Assembly (NCBI RefSeq): GCF_002288385.1
Contig: NZ_CP016783.1
Span: 1-64,000, forward strand
Length of the DNA stretch: 64,000 nt
DNA from: Candidatus Planktophila lacus
GTDB taxonomy: Bacteria > Actinomycetota > Actinomycetes > Nanopelagicales > Nanopelagicaceae
Reading direction: 5' to 3'
In this document: positions 1 to 10,900 of the stretch, one piece after another
How the letters are laid out: every line of letters starts with the position of its first letter
Position numbering within the stretch: the first letter of the stretch is position 1
The notes under the pieces: model-generated
The model's input: the letters and a program-made list of their open reading frames with translations, nothing else
The model's database searches: none
What the model was told of the DNA's origin: nothing
Position numbers and translations under genes: made by a program

Positions 1-201
1 AACGGTAGAGGTGTGGATAGAGTCGGGTCAAACTGGATCCTGGGTTGAGGGTTGTGGATAACCGCTTGCTTTTCTTAGGAAAGAGCCTTACTTTTCACCT
101 CTGTCCACAGGCATCCGTCAAAGTGGCTCTAAATGAAGGCTAAAGCCCTACTTTAGACCACAGCCTGTGGATAACATTGTGGATAGTCCAAGGGGGCAAT
201 T
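1..201. promoter_or_regulatory. dnaA upstream region with DnaA boxes
   Basis: This gene-free stretch before dnaA carries two perfect DnaA boxes in TGTGGATAA orientation (53-61 and 166-174) and two with one mismatch (TGTGGATAG at 12-20 and 178-186). The last lies just before the dnaA ribosome-binding site (AAGGGGG, 190-196), where bound DnaA could repress its own gene. The upstream border is outside the window. The region may be part of a bipartite origin, but the unwinding-element features are in the dnaA-dnaN gap, so a regulatory role is the safer reading. Confidence 0.7.
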
Positions 202-1614
202 ATGGCAGTAGTTGAGATCGAACTCGCCGACCTCTGGGACCGGGTTATCGAGCATGTCTCACTCGGAGAGCCACAACACCGCGCCTTTCTAACAATGACT
301 AAGCCTCTCGGGTTAATCCAGAGCGATGGTGGAATCACAAACCTACTTGTCGCAGCCCCAAATGTTTTTGCAAAAGATGTTCTCGAGTCCCGACTTCGCG
401 TTGTTGTAAATGAAGTCCTTACTCGCGAGCTCGGCGATAAAACAAATATTGCAGTGATGGTCGATGAATCACTTGAACTCGCAGATCACCCAGCGCCGGC
501 GGTTGTTATTGAAGCTGCGCCATCACGTCCTGGCACCGGCCGCGACAACACCGAAACTGGCACTCGTAAAAACGATGAGCCTTCGCAATTAAATCCTCGT
601 TATATTTTTGAAACTTTTGTTATTGGTGCATCAAACCGTTTTGCTCACGCCGCTGCTGTTGCAGTAGCAGAAGCTCCAGCGAAGGCTTACAACCCGTTGT
701 TTATCTACGGGGAATCCGGTCTTGGAAAAACCCACTTGTTGCACGCTATTGGCGCTTATGCGAAAGAGCTTTATGGCAGCGTGCGAGTTCGCTACGTTTC
801 ATCTGAAGAATTTACCAACGACTTTATTAACTCTATTCGCGACGATAAGGCATCAGCTTTCCAGCGCCGTTACCGCGACTTAGATGTTCTACTTGTCGAC
901 GATATTCAATTCTTGGAAAATAAAGAACGTACCCAAGAAGAGTTCTTCCATACTTTTAATACGCTTTATAACGCCAATAAACAAATAGTTATCTCATCTG
1001 ATCGCCCGCCAAAACAATTAACAACTTTGGAAGATCGTCTGCGTTCACGTTTTGAGTGGGGTTTGATTACAGATATCCAGCCACCTGAACTAGAAACCCG
1101 TATTGCTATTCTGCGCAAGAAAGCTGCGCAAGATAAATTAAATGCACCGGATGATGTTCTTGAATACATCGCAAGTAAAATTTCTACAAATATTCGCGAG
1201 CTAGAGGGCGCACTTATTCGCGTTACCGCTTTTGCAAGCCTCAACCGTCAGGGCGTTGATTTAGGTTTAGCGGAGATCGTTCTTAAAGATTTGATTCCAA
1301 GTGGCGCAGGTCCAGAAATCACGGCGCCGACAATCATGGCCCAGACCGCCGCTTACTTCAGTTTGACGATCGACGACCTTTGCGGAACTTCACGTTCTCG
1401 GGTTTTGGTAAATGCGCGCCAGATCGCGATGTATTTGTGCCGCGAGTTAACTGAGCTTTCACTACCTAAAATCGGCCAGACATTTGGCGGCCGCGATCAC
1501 ACAACTGTTATGCACGCCGACCGAAAGATCCGCCAACTGATGGCTGAACGCCGGTCTATCTATAACCAAGTAACCGAGCTAACCAACCGGATCAAATCTC
1601 AAAATAGGGGTTAG
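202..1614 (+). CDS. dnaA: chromosomal replication initiator DnaA
   Basis: DnaA is the ATP-dependent initiator that binds DnaA boxes, opens oriC and helps load the helicase. The 470-residue protein has the normal four-domain plan: an N-terminal domain I, a short variable linker around residues 95-130, an AAA+ core with Walker [10 protein letters not shown] (about 170-178) and Walker B LLVDDIQF (about 231-238), and the domain IV helix-turn-helix with the signature ending [11 protein letters not shown] near residue 440. The ATG at 202 is preceded by a strong SD, AAGGGGG. DnaA boxes on both sides of the gene and dnaN downstream confirm the identity. Nothing is missing or truncated. Confidence 0.98.
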   Translation: MAVVEIELADLWDRVIEHVSLGEPQHRAFLTMTKPLGLIQSDGGITNLLVAAPNVFAKDVLESRLRVVVNEVLTRELGDKTNIAVMVDESLELADHPAPAVVIEAAPSRPGTGRDNTETGTRKNDEPSQLNPRYIFETFVIGASNRFAHAAAVAVAEAPAKAYNPLFIYGESGLGKTHLLHAIGAYAKELYGSVRVRYVSSEEFTNDFINSIRDDKASAFQRRYRDLDVLLVDDIQFLENKERTQEEFFHTFNTLYNANKQIVISSDRPPKQLTTLEDRLRSRFEWGLITDIQPPELETRIAILRKKAAQDKLNAPDDVLEYIASKISTNIRELEGALIRVTAFASLNRQGVDLGLAEIVLKDLIPSGAGPEITAPTIMAQTAAYFSLTIDDLCGTSRSRVLVNARQIAMYLCRELTELSLPKIGQTFGGRDHTTVMHADRKIRQLMAERRSIYNQVTELTNRIKSQNRG

Positions 1615-2001
1615 GTGGTTTGTCCGATTTCTTACGCTTTGGGGTGCTTACCCCCAACTGTGGAGAAATTGTGGATAACTGTGGATTTCAACGGGAAATC
1701 TGTGGTTAAAGCCGAGTTAAAGAAGTTTCGTTTTTAGGAAAAGGGAGTTTGCGATGAGAGAAGCGCTCAATACACACAGAAAAGCTGGGTTTGTCCACAA
1801 CTTTCCAACAGGTAAAAACGCCTCTAAGCAGGACTTTTCGTCGTTATCCACAGATATCCACGGTGGTTACTACTACTACCTATATATACAAGAAACCCGC
1901 CCCCAAGCGAACCCCACAGCTTTTAGATCTTTAAAAACCCAACTAACTAAAAACCTACCTGCTGTGCAAGACTTTCAACTAAAGAAAAAGAGGGTTACGG
2001 C
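1615..2001 (+). other. oriC: oriC: DnaA boxes, GC cluster, DnaA-trio-like repeat, AT-rich unwinding region
   Basis: The 387-base gap between dnaA and dnaN has the architecture of a bacterial origin. DnaA boxes are seen at 1670-1678 (TGTGGATAA), 1680-1688 (TGTGGATTT), 1701-1709 (TGTGGTTAA), 1791-1799 (TTGTCCACA) and 1844-1852 (perfect TTATCCACA). A degenerate box at 1854-1862 leads into a GC cluster (CGGTGG, 1861-1866), then a triplet repeat TTACTACTACTAC (1867-1879) and the AT run CTATATATA. Box, GC cluster, then CTA-type triplets is the order described for the Bacillus basal unwinding element, where DnaA assembles on the trio strand. The same stretch is spanned by an 83-codon reading frame discussed in the findings. 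Confidence 0.88.
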
Positions 2002-3132
2002 GTGAAATTCACTGTAGATCAAGGCGCGCTCACAGATGGCGTCAACTGGGTATCCCGGAGCCTTTCAACCCGCCCAATTAAAACCGAGCTTCTTGGAATC
2101 GTTATCGACGCCACTGGCGATGAGGTAATTCTCTCCGGTTCCGATTTAGAAACATCAAGTAAATCTTTCTTTAAAGCAGATATCGCACAACCCGGAAAAG
2201 TATTGGTTCCCGGAAAGTTACTCGCGGAAATCTCTCGCTCCCTTCCAAATAAACCAATCACAATCACCTTAGATGGTTCTCGTGTTCTTGTTACTTCAGG
2301 TTCAGCAAAGTTCACGCTGCCAACCCTTTCAATCTCTGAATACCCAAACTTGCCTGAACTTCCAGAAACAACCGGAGTTGTTGCAAGTGATGTTTTCGCA
2401 ACCGCAGTTGCACAAGTTGCAATTGCAGCAGGGCGTGATGATTCACTACCAACACTCACCGGTGTTCATATCGAAATCAACGAAGAGACTGTCACGCTAG
2501 CTGCAACAGATCGCTACCGTTTAGCAGTCCGCGAATTTAACTGGCAACCAACTTCACCCGGAGTCTCAACAACATCACTGTTGCGCGGTCGCACAATTGC
2601 AGACGCCGCTAAATCTTTAACTGGTTCAAAGAACGTTTCACTATCTTTCGCACCGGCAACTAGCAACGATCGCCTAGCTGGTTTCTCAGGCGAAGGTAAG
2701 TCGATGACATCGCGCATGTTAGATGGAACATTTCCCCCATACCGCCACCTATTACCACAAGAGATAACAACCACTGCAATCGTTGAAGTTGCACCTTTCT
2801 TAGATTCAGTTCGCCGCGTTGCACTCGTTACCGATAAAACAGTTCCACTTCGCCTCGAGTTTGCAAACAACTCTGTCTCCCTCGAAGCTGGCGCCGGTGA
2901 AGAAGCGCAAGCAACCGAAGCAATTGAAATTCTATTAAATGGCGAAGCGATCTCAATCGCCTTCAACCCAGTCTTTTTAGCGGATGGCCTGCAAGCCGTC
3001 GGAACTTCATTTGTACAAATTTCATTCACTGGTTCAAATAAACCAGCGATCCTCATGGGCAAATCAGAGCGCGATGGCAAGGTAATCGAAAACTATCGCT
3101 ACCTCTTGATGCCGATGCGCTACGCCTCTTAA
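2002..3132 (+). CDS. dnaN: DNA polymerase III sliding clamp (beta subunit)
   Basis: DnaN forms the ring-shaped dimeric clamp that tethers polymerase III and repair enzymes to DNA. The 376-residue length and the three repeated clamp folds are normal; the C-terminus ends RYLLMPMR, the typical clamp ending that contributes to the hydrophobic partner-binding pocket. The start is a GTG at 2002 with a purine-rich SD (AAAGAGGG) about ten bases upstream. recF follows after 10 bases, the standard dnaA-dnaN-recF order. Confidence 0.98.
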   Translation: MKFTVDQGALTDGVNWVSRSLSTRPIKTELLGIVIDATGDEVILSGSDLETSSKSFFKADIAQPGKVLVPGKLLAEISRSLPNKPITITLDGSRVLVTSGSAKFTLPTLSISEYPNLPELPETTGVVASDVFATAVAQVAIAAGRDDSLPTLTGVHIEINEETVTLAATDRYRLAVREFNWQPTSPGVSTTSLLRGRTIADAAKSLTGSKNVSLSFAPATSNDRLAGFSGEGKSMTSRMLDGTFPPYRHLLPQEITTTAIVEVAPFLDSVRRVALVTDKTVPLRLEFANNSVSLEAGAGEEAQATEAIEILLNGEAISIAFNPVFLADGLQAVGTSFVQISFTGSNKPAILMGKSERDGKVIENYRYLLMPMRYAS

Positions 3133-3142
3133 GGCCACTTAA

Positions 3143-4246
3143 GTGCGCGTTAAAAAATTAGCGCTGACTAATTTCCGCTCATATAAATCTCTCGAGCTTG
3201 AGCTAGCTCCTGGGCCAACCACCTTTATCGGCAATAACGGCTCCGGCAAAACAAATATCGCTGAAAGTTTGATCTACCTTGCATACCTTTCTTCACACCG
3301 CGTTTCTCAAAACCTTCCACTTCTACACCTCGGCACCAATCAAGCAATCATTCGTGCTGAGATCGAGCGGGATGATCGCACCCTGCAGGTAGACCTAGAG
3401 ATAAATGCCAGTAAAGCTAACCGCGCGCGGTTAAATCAAAACCCAACTAAATCGCAACGCGAAATTCTGGGCGCCCTGCAGGTTATTTACTTCTCACCTG
3501 AAGATTTAGATCTAGTGCGTGGTGAACCAACCCACCGCCGTGATTTTCTAGACAAACTTTTAATTATGCGCAGCCCTCGTCTTGCGGGAGTTATCTCTGA
3601 TTACGACCGCGTTGTTAAACAACGCAACACCTTGCTAAAAACTCGCGCTCCCGAAAATGCGCTGGCGCCTTGGACAGAACAGTTAATCACTTTAGGTGCT
3701 CAATTAAGCGCTGAAAGAATTGCCTTGGTTGAAGAGTTAAGCCCATATGTAACCGCAAACTACGCCAATTTAAATGAAGTAAAACTTGCGTCAATTGCTT
3801 ATAAATCAGCAACTGATGGCTTAACCACAAATACCGATGAAAACATCCAAACCTTAACCGCGCGCCAACTAGAAGTAGCCCGCCAAGAAACCGAACGCGG
3901 GGCTTCACTAATTGGCCCGCACCGTGATGACCTGCACCTACAGCTCGGCGATTTTCCAGCAAAAGGTTATGCCAGCCACGGCGAATCCTGGTCGATGGCT
4001 ATTTCACTTCGCATTGGATCTTTTAACTTACTGAAATCTGAGGGCGCAGAACCAATTTTAATCCTCGACGATATCTTCGCCGAATTAGATACCGCTCGCC
4101 GTGCACAGTTAACTTCAGTTACAAAAATGGCTGAGCAAACAATTATTACCGCCGCAGTTGAAAGTGATCTGCCCCCAGAGTTATTATCAAGTAAGTACTA
4201 CGTATCTCCAGGTGCAGTAAGTAAAGAAAGGGCGACCGATGTCTAA
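3143..4246 (+). CDS. recF: DNA replication and repair protein RecF
   Basis: RecF is an SMC-like ATPase that helps load RecA at gapped DNA and stalled forks. The 367-residue protein shows Walker A GNNGSGKT (residues 30-37), the RecF-type central segment with YFSPEDLDLVRG, an ABC-like signature region (SHGESWSMAISLRIG) and Walker B LILDDIFAELD near the C-terminus. It starts with GTG at 3143 and overlaps the next gene by 8 bases (4239-4246), which suggests translational coupling with the DciA-family protein. Confidence 0.97.
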   Translation: MRVKKLALTNFRSYKSLELELAPGPTTFIGNNGSGKTNIAESLIYLAYLSSHRVSQNLPLLHLGTNQAIIRAEIERDDRTLQVDLEINASKANRARLNQNPTKSQREILGALQVIYFSPEDLDLVRGEPTHRRDFLDKLLIMRSPRLAGVISDYDRVVKQRNTLLKTRAPENALAPWTEQLITLGAQLSAERIALVEELSPYVTANYANLNEVKLASIAYKSATDGLTTNTDENIQTLTARQLEVARQETERGASLIGPHRDDLHLQLGDFPAKGYASHGESWSMAISLRIGSFNLLKSEGAEPILILDDIFAELDTARRAQLTSVTKMAEQTIITAAVESDLPPELLSSKYYVSPGAVSKERATDV

Positions 4247-4691
4247 ACGCGACCTTGCCCTGGATTTATTTCGTAGCTACAAAACCGGATTTATAAAGAA
4301 AACAAAAGTTGTTGAAGAGCGCACCTCAAAACCCGGCGACCCAACTCTTATCAATGAAGTAATTGAAGATTTAATAACGCAGCGCGATTGGCATTTAGGT
4401 ATCGCCGAAGGAACGCTCTTCTCAAATTGGAAATCAATTGTTGGCGACGAGATCGCATCTCACACAACACCGCTCTCACTTCTTGAAGGCGCACTACTTG
4501 TGCAATGTTCATCAACTGCATGGGCAACACAATTAACTGCTGTTGGTTTAGATCTTCTGCACTCGGTTCAAAAAAGCGCTCCTGATGCCGGCGTGGAATC
4601 TTTAAATTTCATCGGGCCACAAGCGCCTTCCTGGAAGCGCGGACTTCGGACCATCAAAAACGAACGCGGCCCGCGCGACACCTACGGCTAG
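4239..4691 (+). CDS. dciA: DciA-family (DUF721) replication protein
   Basis: This 150-residue protein matches the DUF721/DciA family by its position behind recF and by its core, which runs from WHLGIAEGTLFSNWKSIVG through TTPLSLLEGALLVQCSSTAWATQL. DciA proteins act with the replicative helicase DnaB in bacteria lacking DnaC or DnaI. The start overlaps the recF stop by 8 bases. The short basic C-terminal end (residues about 130-150) is typical. The helicase-operator role follows from the family; I see no catalytic motif. Confidence 0.88.
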   Translation: MSKRDLALDLFRSYKTGFIKKTKVVEERTSKPGDPTLINEVIEDLITQRDWHLGIAEGTLFSNWKSIVGDEIASHTTPLSLLEGALLVQCSSTAWATQLTAVGLDLLHSVQKSAPDAGVESLNFIGPQAPSWKRGLRTIKNERGPRDTYG

Positions 4692-6833
<2,142 letters not shown>

Positions 6834-9362
6834 ATGGCTGACGATAAAAAACCTAAAGATGTAACTCCAGTCGATCGCACTGGCATGGTTAACCCTGGTG
6901 ATGATTTCGATCGTATTGAAACCGTTGATCTACAAGTCGAAATGGCGCGTTCGTACCTCGACTATGCAATGTCAGTCATTGTTGGCCGTGCTTTGCCAGA
7001 TGTGCGAGATGGATTAAAGCCTGTTCACCGCCGCGTTTTATATGCGATGTACGACGCTGGTTATCGACCAGATAAGGGTTACTACAAATCTTCACGTATC
7101 GTCGGTGATGTCATGGGTAATTACCACCCACACGGTGACACCGCGATCTATGACACCGTTGTTCGCTTAGCCCAGCACTGGTCACTTCGTTATCCATTAG
7201 TAGATGGCAACGGAAACTTTGGTTCTCCCGGCAACGATCCAGCTGCAGCAATGCGTTATACCGAAGCCCGCCTGTCTCCTATCGCGATGGAGATGATGCG
7301 CGATATCGATGAAGACACCGTTAACTTCTCACCAAACTACGACGGCCGTTCACAAGAACCAGATGTTCTACCAAGTCGTTTTCCAAACCTGCTTGTAAAC
7401 GGTTCTGCCGGTATCGCAGTTGGTATGGCGACAAATATTCCGCCCCACAACTTACGTGAAATCACCGAAGGCGTTATCTACGCTCTTAAAAATCCCGATA
7501 TCAAACCTGAAGAGTTATTAACCGAACTTCTAAAAATTGTTAAAGGCCCAGATTTCCCAACCAAGGCTTTAATTGTTGGACGCACTGGCATCGAAGAGGC
7601 TTACCGCACAGGCCGTGGTTCAATCACGATGCGCGCAGTTGTGCAGGTTGAAGAAATCAATAAGCGCACCTGTCTTGTAGTTTCCGAACTTCCTTACCAA
7701 GTTAACCCAGATAACTTAGCCCTTAAGATCGCCGAACTTGTTAAAGATGGCAAGATCAAAGGCATCGCCGATGTGCGCGATGAAGGCAACGAGCGTCTTG
7801 GCCAACGTCTAGTAATTGTTCTTCAATCTTCTGCAATTCCTAAAGTTATTTTAAATAACCTTTATAAACAGACTCAATTACAAGATACCTTCGGCGCAAA
7901 TATGTTGGCACTTGTCGACGGCGTGCCACGCACCCTGCGTTTAGATGAATTCATCAAGTTCTACATCGAACACCAAGTAGAAGTAATCATCCGACGTACT
8001 AAATATCGTTTGGCCGAAAAAGAAAAACGCGCCCACATCTTGCAGGGCTACCTCAAAGCACTCGATGCTCTTGATGCGGTTATCGCTTTAATCCGTGCAT
8101 CTACCACCCCTGAAGAAGCGCGCACCGGTTTGATGAAATTACTTGATGTCGATGAAGTGCAAGCAAATGCAATTCTCGATATGCAACTTCGCCGCATCGC
8201 AGCGTTGGAACGCCAGAAGATCAACGACGAATACAACGGGCTTATGACCGATATTGTCGAGTTAAACGAGATCTTGGCCAGCGAAGCAAAGCAGCGCCAG
8301 ATAATCATTTCAGAGCTCACTGAACTCACTGCAAAATATGGCGATGAACGTCGCACCCAAATTGTTGCTAGCGAAGGTGATTTCTCGGCTGAAGATTTAA
8401 TTCCAGATCAAGATGCGGTCGTCACAATTACTCGTGGTGGCTATGCCAAACGTACCAACGCAGATCTTTATAAATCACAACGTCGCGGTGGCCGCGGCGT
8501 AAAAGGTGCAGCGCTAAAACAAGACGACGTTGTCGACCACTTCTTTGTTGCCAGCACACACGACTGGTTATTGTTCTTTACCAACCAAGGTCGCGTCTAC
8601 CGCGCCAAAGTGCACGAACTCCCAGATGCAGGTCGCGATGCGCGCGGACAACATGTTGCTAACTTGATGGCCTTTAAGCCAGATGAGTTAATTGCACAAG
8701 TCTTGTCATTTAAGGATTACACCGCATCCCCTTATCTAGTCCTTGCAACTAAAACTGGTTTGGTTAAAAAGACTCCACTTACCGAATACGACTCACCTCG
8801 TACCGGCGGACTCATTGCAATCTCACTAAAACCTGGTGATGAAGTTGTATCTGCAGCGCTTGTCAATAAAGGCGATGAATTGTTATTAGTTTCTAAGAAA
8901 GCGATGTCACTTCGCTTTGCCGCAGATGACGAATCCCTTCGCCCAATGGGTCGCTCAACAAGTGGTGTTATCGGAATGAAGTTCCGTGCCGATGATGAAC
9001 TTCTAACAATGGCGCGCATCGATTCACAAACAGCAACAGCATTTGTATTTACTGCAACCGACGGTGGTTACGGAAAGAAAACCCCACTCGATGAATATCG
9101 TTTACAAGGTCGCGGCGGTATCGGCATTAAAGCTGCCAAGATCGACGAAAATTCACGTGGCTCACTCGTTAGCGCACTAGTTCTTGCTGATACCGATGAA
9201 ATCTTGGCGATCACATCTGCAGGAACCGTTATGCGCACACCAGCTGCTGAAGTCCGCCAAACCGGCCGCGACTCAATGGGTGTTCGCTTGGTAAACCTCG
9301 ATGAAGGCGTTGCACTGGTCTCTGTTACACAGAACCAGGAAGATGAGATTTCGGGCAAATAA
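6834..9362 (+). CDS. gyrA: DNA gyrase subunit A
   Basis: GyrA carries the DNA breakage-rejoining site. The 842-residue protein contains the catalytic tyrosine in [10 protein letters not shown] and the C-terminal beta-pinwheel with a canonical GyrA box, QRRGGRG, in [11 protein letters not shown]. The box identifies it as true GyrA rather than ParC. In the quinolone-determining stretch [12 protein letters not shown], Thr sits where E. coli GyrA has Ser83. The ATG directly abuts the gyrB stop. The final residues are acidic and unstructured. Confidence 0.98.
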   Translation: MADDKKPKDVTPVDRTGMVNPGDDFDRIETVDLQVEMARSYLDYAMSVIVGRALPDVRDGLKPVHRRVLYAMYDAGYRPDKGYYKSSRIVGDVMGNYHPHGDTAIYDTVVRLAQHWSLRYPLVDGNGNFGSPGNDPAAAMRYTEARLSPIAMEMMRDIDEDTVNFSPNYDGRSQEPDVLPSRFPNLLVNGSAGIAVGMATNIPPHNLREITEGVIYALKNPDIKPEELLTELLKIVKGPDFPTKALIVGRTGIEEAYRTGRGSITMRAVVQVEEINKRTCLVVSELPYQVNPDNLALKIAELVKDGKIKGIADVRDEGNERLGQRLVIVLQSSAIPKVILNNLYKQTQLQDTFGANMLALVDGVPRTLRLDEFIKFYIEHQVEVIIRRTKYRLAEKEKRAHILQGYLKALDALDAVIALIRASTTPEEARTGLMKLLDVDEVQANAILDMQLRRIAALERQKINDEYNGLMTDIVELNEILASEAKQRQIIISELTELTAKYGDERRTQIVASEGDFSAEDLIPDQDAVVTITRGGYAKRTNADLYKSQRRGGRGVKGAALKQDDVVDHFFVASTHDWLLFFTNQGRVYRAKVHELPDAGRDARGQHVANLMAFKPDELIAQVLSFKDYTASPYLVLATKTGLVKKTPLTEYDSPRTGGLIAISLKPGDEVVSAALVNKGDELLLVSKKAMSLRFAADDESLRPMGRSTSGVIGMKFRADDELLTMARIDSQTATAFVFTATDGGYGKKTPLDEYRLQGRGGIGIKAAKIDENSRGSLVSALVLADTDEILAITSAGTVMRTPAAEVRQTGRDSMGVRLVNLDEGVALVSVTQNQEDEISGK

Positions 9363-9457
9363 CGCTAGTCTTGCCCACCTGCGCTAAGGCGCGTTTTGGT
9401 CTCTTGAAGAAGTTCAAGTAACCTAGCGCTTCTGCATTAAAGAGAGATCTTTCTTGC
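9363..9457. terminator. gap after gyrA with weak hairpin and inverted repeat
   Basis: This gap must hold the end of the gyrBA transcript and the tRNA promoter. A short stem (GCGC at 9381-9384 with GCGC at 9389-9392) followed by GTTTT could be a weak terminator. An inverted repeat CTTGAA-GAAG-TTCAAG lies at 9403-9418. Neither signal is strong, and no clear -10/-35 pair is visible before the tRNA. Confidence 0.25.
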
Positions 9458-9532
9458 GGGCCCATAGCTCAGCCTGGTTAGAGCGCTTCCCTGATAAGGA
9501 AGAGGTCGGTGGTTCAAGTCCACCTGGGCCCA
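9458..9532 (+). tRNA. tRNA-Ile (GAT)
   Basis: A full cloverleaf can be drawn: acceptor GGGCCCA (9458-9464) pairs with TGGGCCC (9525-9531), the D arm contains GCTCAGCCTGGTTAGAGC, the anticodon stem CTTCC/GGAAG encloses the loop CTGATAA with anticodon GAT, and the T loop is GGTTCAAGTCC. The discriminator is A (9532). The 3' CCA is not encoded (CCC follows), so CCA must be added after transcription. Position after gyrA and beside tRNA-Ala is common in Actinobacteria. Confidence 0.97.
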
Positions 9533-9545
9533 CCCGTTCTAACAC

Positions 9546-9618
9546 GGGGACCTAGCTCAATTGGTAGAGCACCGCCTTTGCAAGGCGGGGGTTAGGGGTT
9601 CGATTCCCCTGGTCTCCA
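9546..9618 (+). tRNA. tRNA-Ala (TGC)
   Basis: The acceptor GGGGACC (9546-9552) pairs with GGTCTCC (9611-9617, one G-T pair). The D arm includes AGCTCAATTGGTAGAGC, and the anticodon stem CCGCC/GGCGG holds the loop TTTGCAA with anticodon TGC. The T arm is the standard GGTTCGATTCC. The discriminator is A, and CCA is not encoded (ACA follows). It is 13 bases downstream of tRNA-Ile and probably shares its transcript. A 12-base copy of its 3' end recurs at 9647-9658. Confidence 0.97.
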
Positions 9619-9646
9619 CAAATTTTTAATTTCGGAACCAGTAAAA

Positions 9647-9658
9647 CTGGTCTCCACA
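9647..9658 (+). repeat. direct copy of tRNA-Ala 3' end
   Basis: CTGGTCTCCACA occurs at 9609-9620 (the tRNA-Ala 3' end and two bases beyond) and again at 9647-9658. The second copy also forms the right arm of an imperfect hairpin (ACCAGT-AAA-ACTGGT, about 9638-9652), so it could be a tRNA processing or termination structure, or a remnant left by integration at the tRNA. No integrase is nearby. Confidence 0.5.
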
Positions 9659-9706
9659 CAGTTCTTATTTAATGTAATTCATCCACTTAAACGATTGGCT
9701 ACATAT

Positions 9707-10219
9707 ATGTCATCAACAGCAACTCTTCACACAACACTCGGCGACATCGTTATCGAGCTCTACCCAAACCATGCACCAAAGACAGTTGCAAACTTTGTTG
9801 AACTAGCAACTGGTGCAAAAGAGTGGACCGATCCACGCGATGGCAAGAAGACAACTGCAAAGTTATACGACGGAACAATTTTCCACCGCGTCATTTCAGG
9901 TTTCATGATTCAAGGTGGAGATCCACTAGGAAAAGGTTTCGGCGGACCTGGTTACCAATTCGCTGACGAATTCCACGGCGAACTTCAATTCGATGCGCCA
10001 TACATTCTTGCAATGGCTAACTCAGGCCCAGGAACAAATGGTTCACAGTTCTTTATCACTGTTGCACCAACAACTTGGTTGAACCGCAAGCACACCATCT
10101 TCGGAGCAGTTAAAGACGCTGCTTCTCAGGCTGTTGTAGACAAGATCGGTTCAACACCAACAGGTGCACAAGATGTTCCTGTTACACCAGTTGTAATCAA
10201 TAGCGTCACAATCGCTTAA
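9707..10219 (+). CDS. cyclophilin-type peptidyl-prolyl cis-trans isomerase
   Basis: The protein (170 residues from the ATG at 9707) is a cytoplasmic cyclophilin that speeds proline isomerisation during folding. Core motifs are present: FHRVISGFMIQGGDP (catalytic Arg in FHRV), GPGTNGSQFFIT and LNRKHTIFGAV. There is no signal peptide. A TTG at 9695 in frame would add four residues; I prefer the ATG because the sequence MSSTATLHTTLGD matches the usual start. No SD is evident. The rhomboid gene follows after nine bases. Location beyond the gyrase genes and tRNAs is typical of actinobacterial ppiA. Confidence 0.95.
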   Translation: MSSTATLHTTLGDIVIELYPNHAPKTVANFVELATGAKEWTDPRDGKKTTAKLYDGTIFHRVISGFMIQGGDPLGKGFGGPGYQFADEFHGELQFDAPYILAMANSGPGTNGSQFFITVAPTTWLNRKHTIFGAVKDAASQAVVDKIGSTPTGAQDVPVTPVVINSVTIA

Positions 10220-10228
10220 CTTTTAAAT

Positions 10229-10768
10229 ATGTACCAAATGAAGCGTTCTGCAACGCTCTCATTAATTACAGTAATTTCAGGTGCGTACTTATTAAATCTG
10301 GTCTATCCAGAGTTTTACGATTACACAGCGCTCTTCAGGCCATTTGTAGATTCAGGTGAATACTGGCGACTCTTTACTGTCGCTCTCGTTCACGGCGGAC
10401 TCACACATCTATTTTTTAATATGTTCTCACTTCTAGTTTTAGGAAATCCCATCGAAGCTGCTCTCGGCAAAGCGCGCTTTCTTGTAATTTTCCTTATCTC
10501 ACTCTTAACCGGTTCCCTCGCTTCGATCTATCTGACAACCGAGCTTTACGTTTCTGTCGGCGCATCAGGTGCAATCTTTGGTTTATTCGGCGCCTTCATC
10601 GCACTTCGCAAGCGGATCAACGACGGCGTACGCGATATCTATGTAATCGTCGGACTTAACTTCGTATTCGGCTTCATCCTGGGCGGCGTCGACTGGCGCG
10701 CCCACCTTGGAGGCCTTGTTGGGGGCTACCTAACCACCGCGGTATTGCTTCGAATTACACGCGTGTAA
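10229..10768 (+). CDS. rhomboid family intramembrane serine protease
   Basis: This 179-residue, six-span membrane protein is a rhomboid protease, cleaving transmembrane substrates within the bilayer. The catalytic pair is visible: Ser113 in GASGAIFGLFG (GxSG motif) and His159 in WRAHLGGLVGG. His60 and Asn64 in HGGLTHLFFNMFSL form the oxyanion-site motif. Alternative start at the second Met (10238) would trim three residues. It follows the cyclophilin by nine bases, probably as one transcript. The substrate cannot be inferred. Confidence 0.93.
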   Translation: MYQMKRSATLSLITVISGAYLLNLVYPEFYDYTALFRPFVDSGEYWRLFTVALVHGGLTHLFFNMFSLLVLGNPIEAALGKARFLVIFLISLLTGSLASIYLTTELYVSVGASGAIFGLFGAFIALRKRINDGVRDIYVIVGLNFVFGFILGGVDWRAHLGGLVGGYLTTAVLLRITRV

Positions 10769-10771
10769 TTC
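10752..10771. repeat. 20-bp perfect palindrome at end of rhomboid gene
   Basis: Positions 10752-10771 read the same on both strands (GAATTACACG followed by its reverse complement). It covers the last rhomboid codons and the stop. It may be a terminator stem without a T run or a protein-binding site. Seen directly; function unknown. Confidence 0.5.
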
Positions 10772-10792
10772 CTCCACACTGTGCACAAACCC

Positions 10793-10801
10793 TGTGGATA
10801 A
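10793..10801 (+). promoter_or_regulatory. isolated perfect DnaA box
   Basis: TGTGGATAA stands alone between the rhomboid gene and the convergent Fe-S oxidoreductase gene, about 9 kb from oriC. It may titrate DnaA near the origin or be a chance match. Confidence 0.4.
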
Positions 10802-10837
10802 GTTCGTTCGAGCAATTGCCCTCGTTTATACCCGTGA

Positions 10838-10900
10838 AAGGGATTTCGAAGTGCAAGGACTGTAAAAGGCTTTTCCCCAGTCCTTAGCGAGAAATCCCTT
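10838..10900. terminator. nested inverted repeat, probable terminator of the Fe-S oxidoreductase
   Basis: AAGGGATTTC (10838-10847) pairs with GAAATCCCTT (10891-10900), and inside it AAGGACT (10855-10861) pairs with AGTCCTT (10879-10885). The outer right arm contains part of the stop codon of the minus-strand gene, so the structure would form at the end of that transcript. It could stop transcripts arriving from both sides. Confidence 0.6.

Noticed and set aside
2019-3080. Long reading frames opposite dnaN
   Set aside because: They are mirror images of the dnaN codon pattern, have no SD or promoter, and encode no recognisable protein.
9403-9418. CTTGAA-GAAG-TTCAAG inverted repeat as a HAIR-type operator
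   Set aside because: The half-site spacing (4) and sequence do not match HAIR (7-base spacer); left as an unexplained small repeat.
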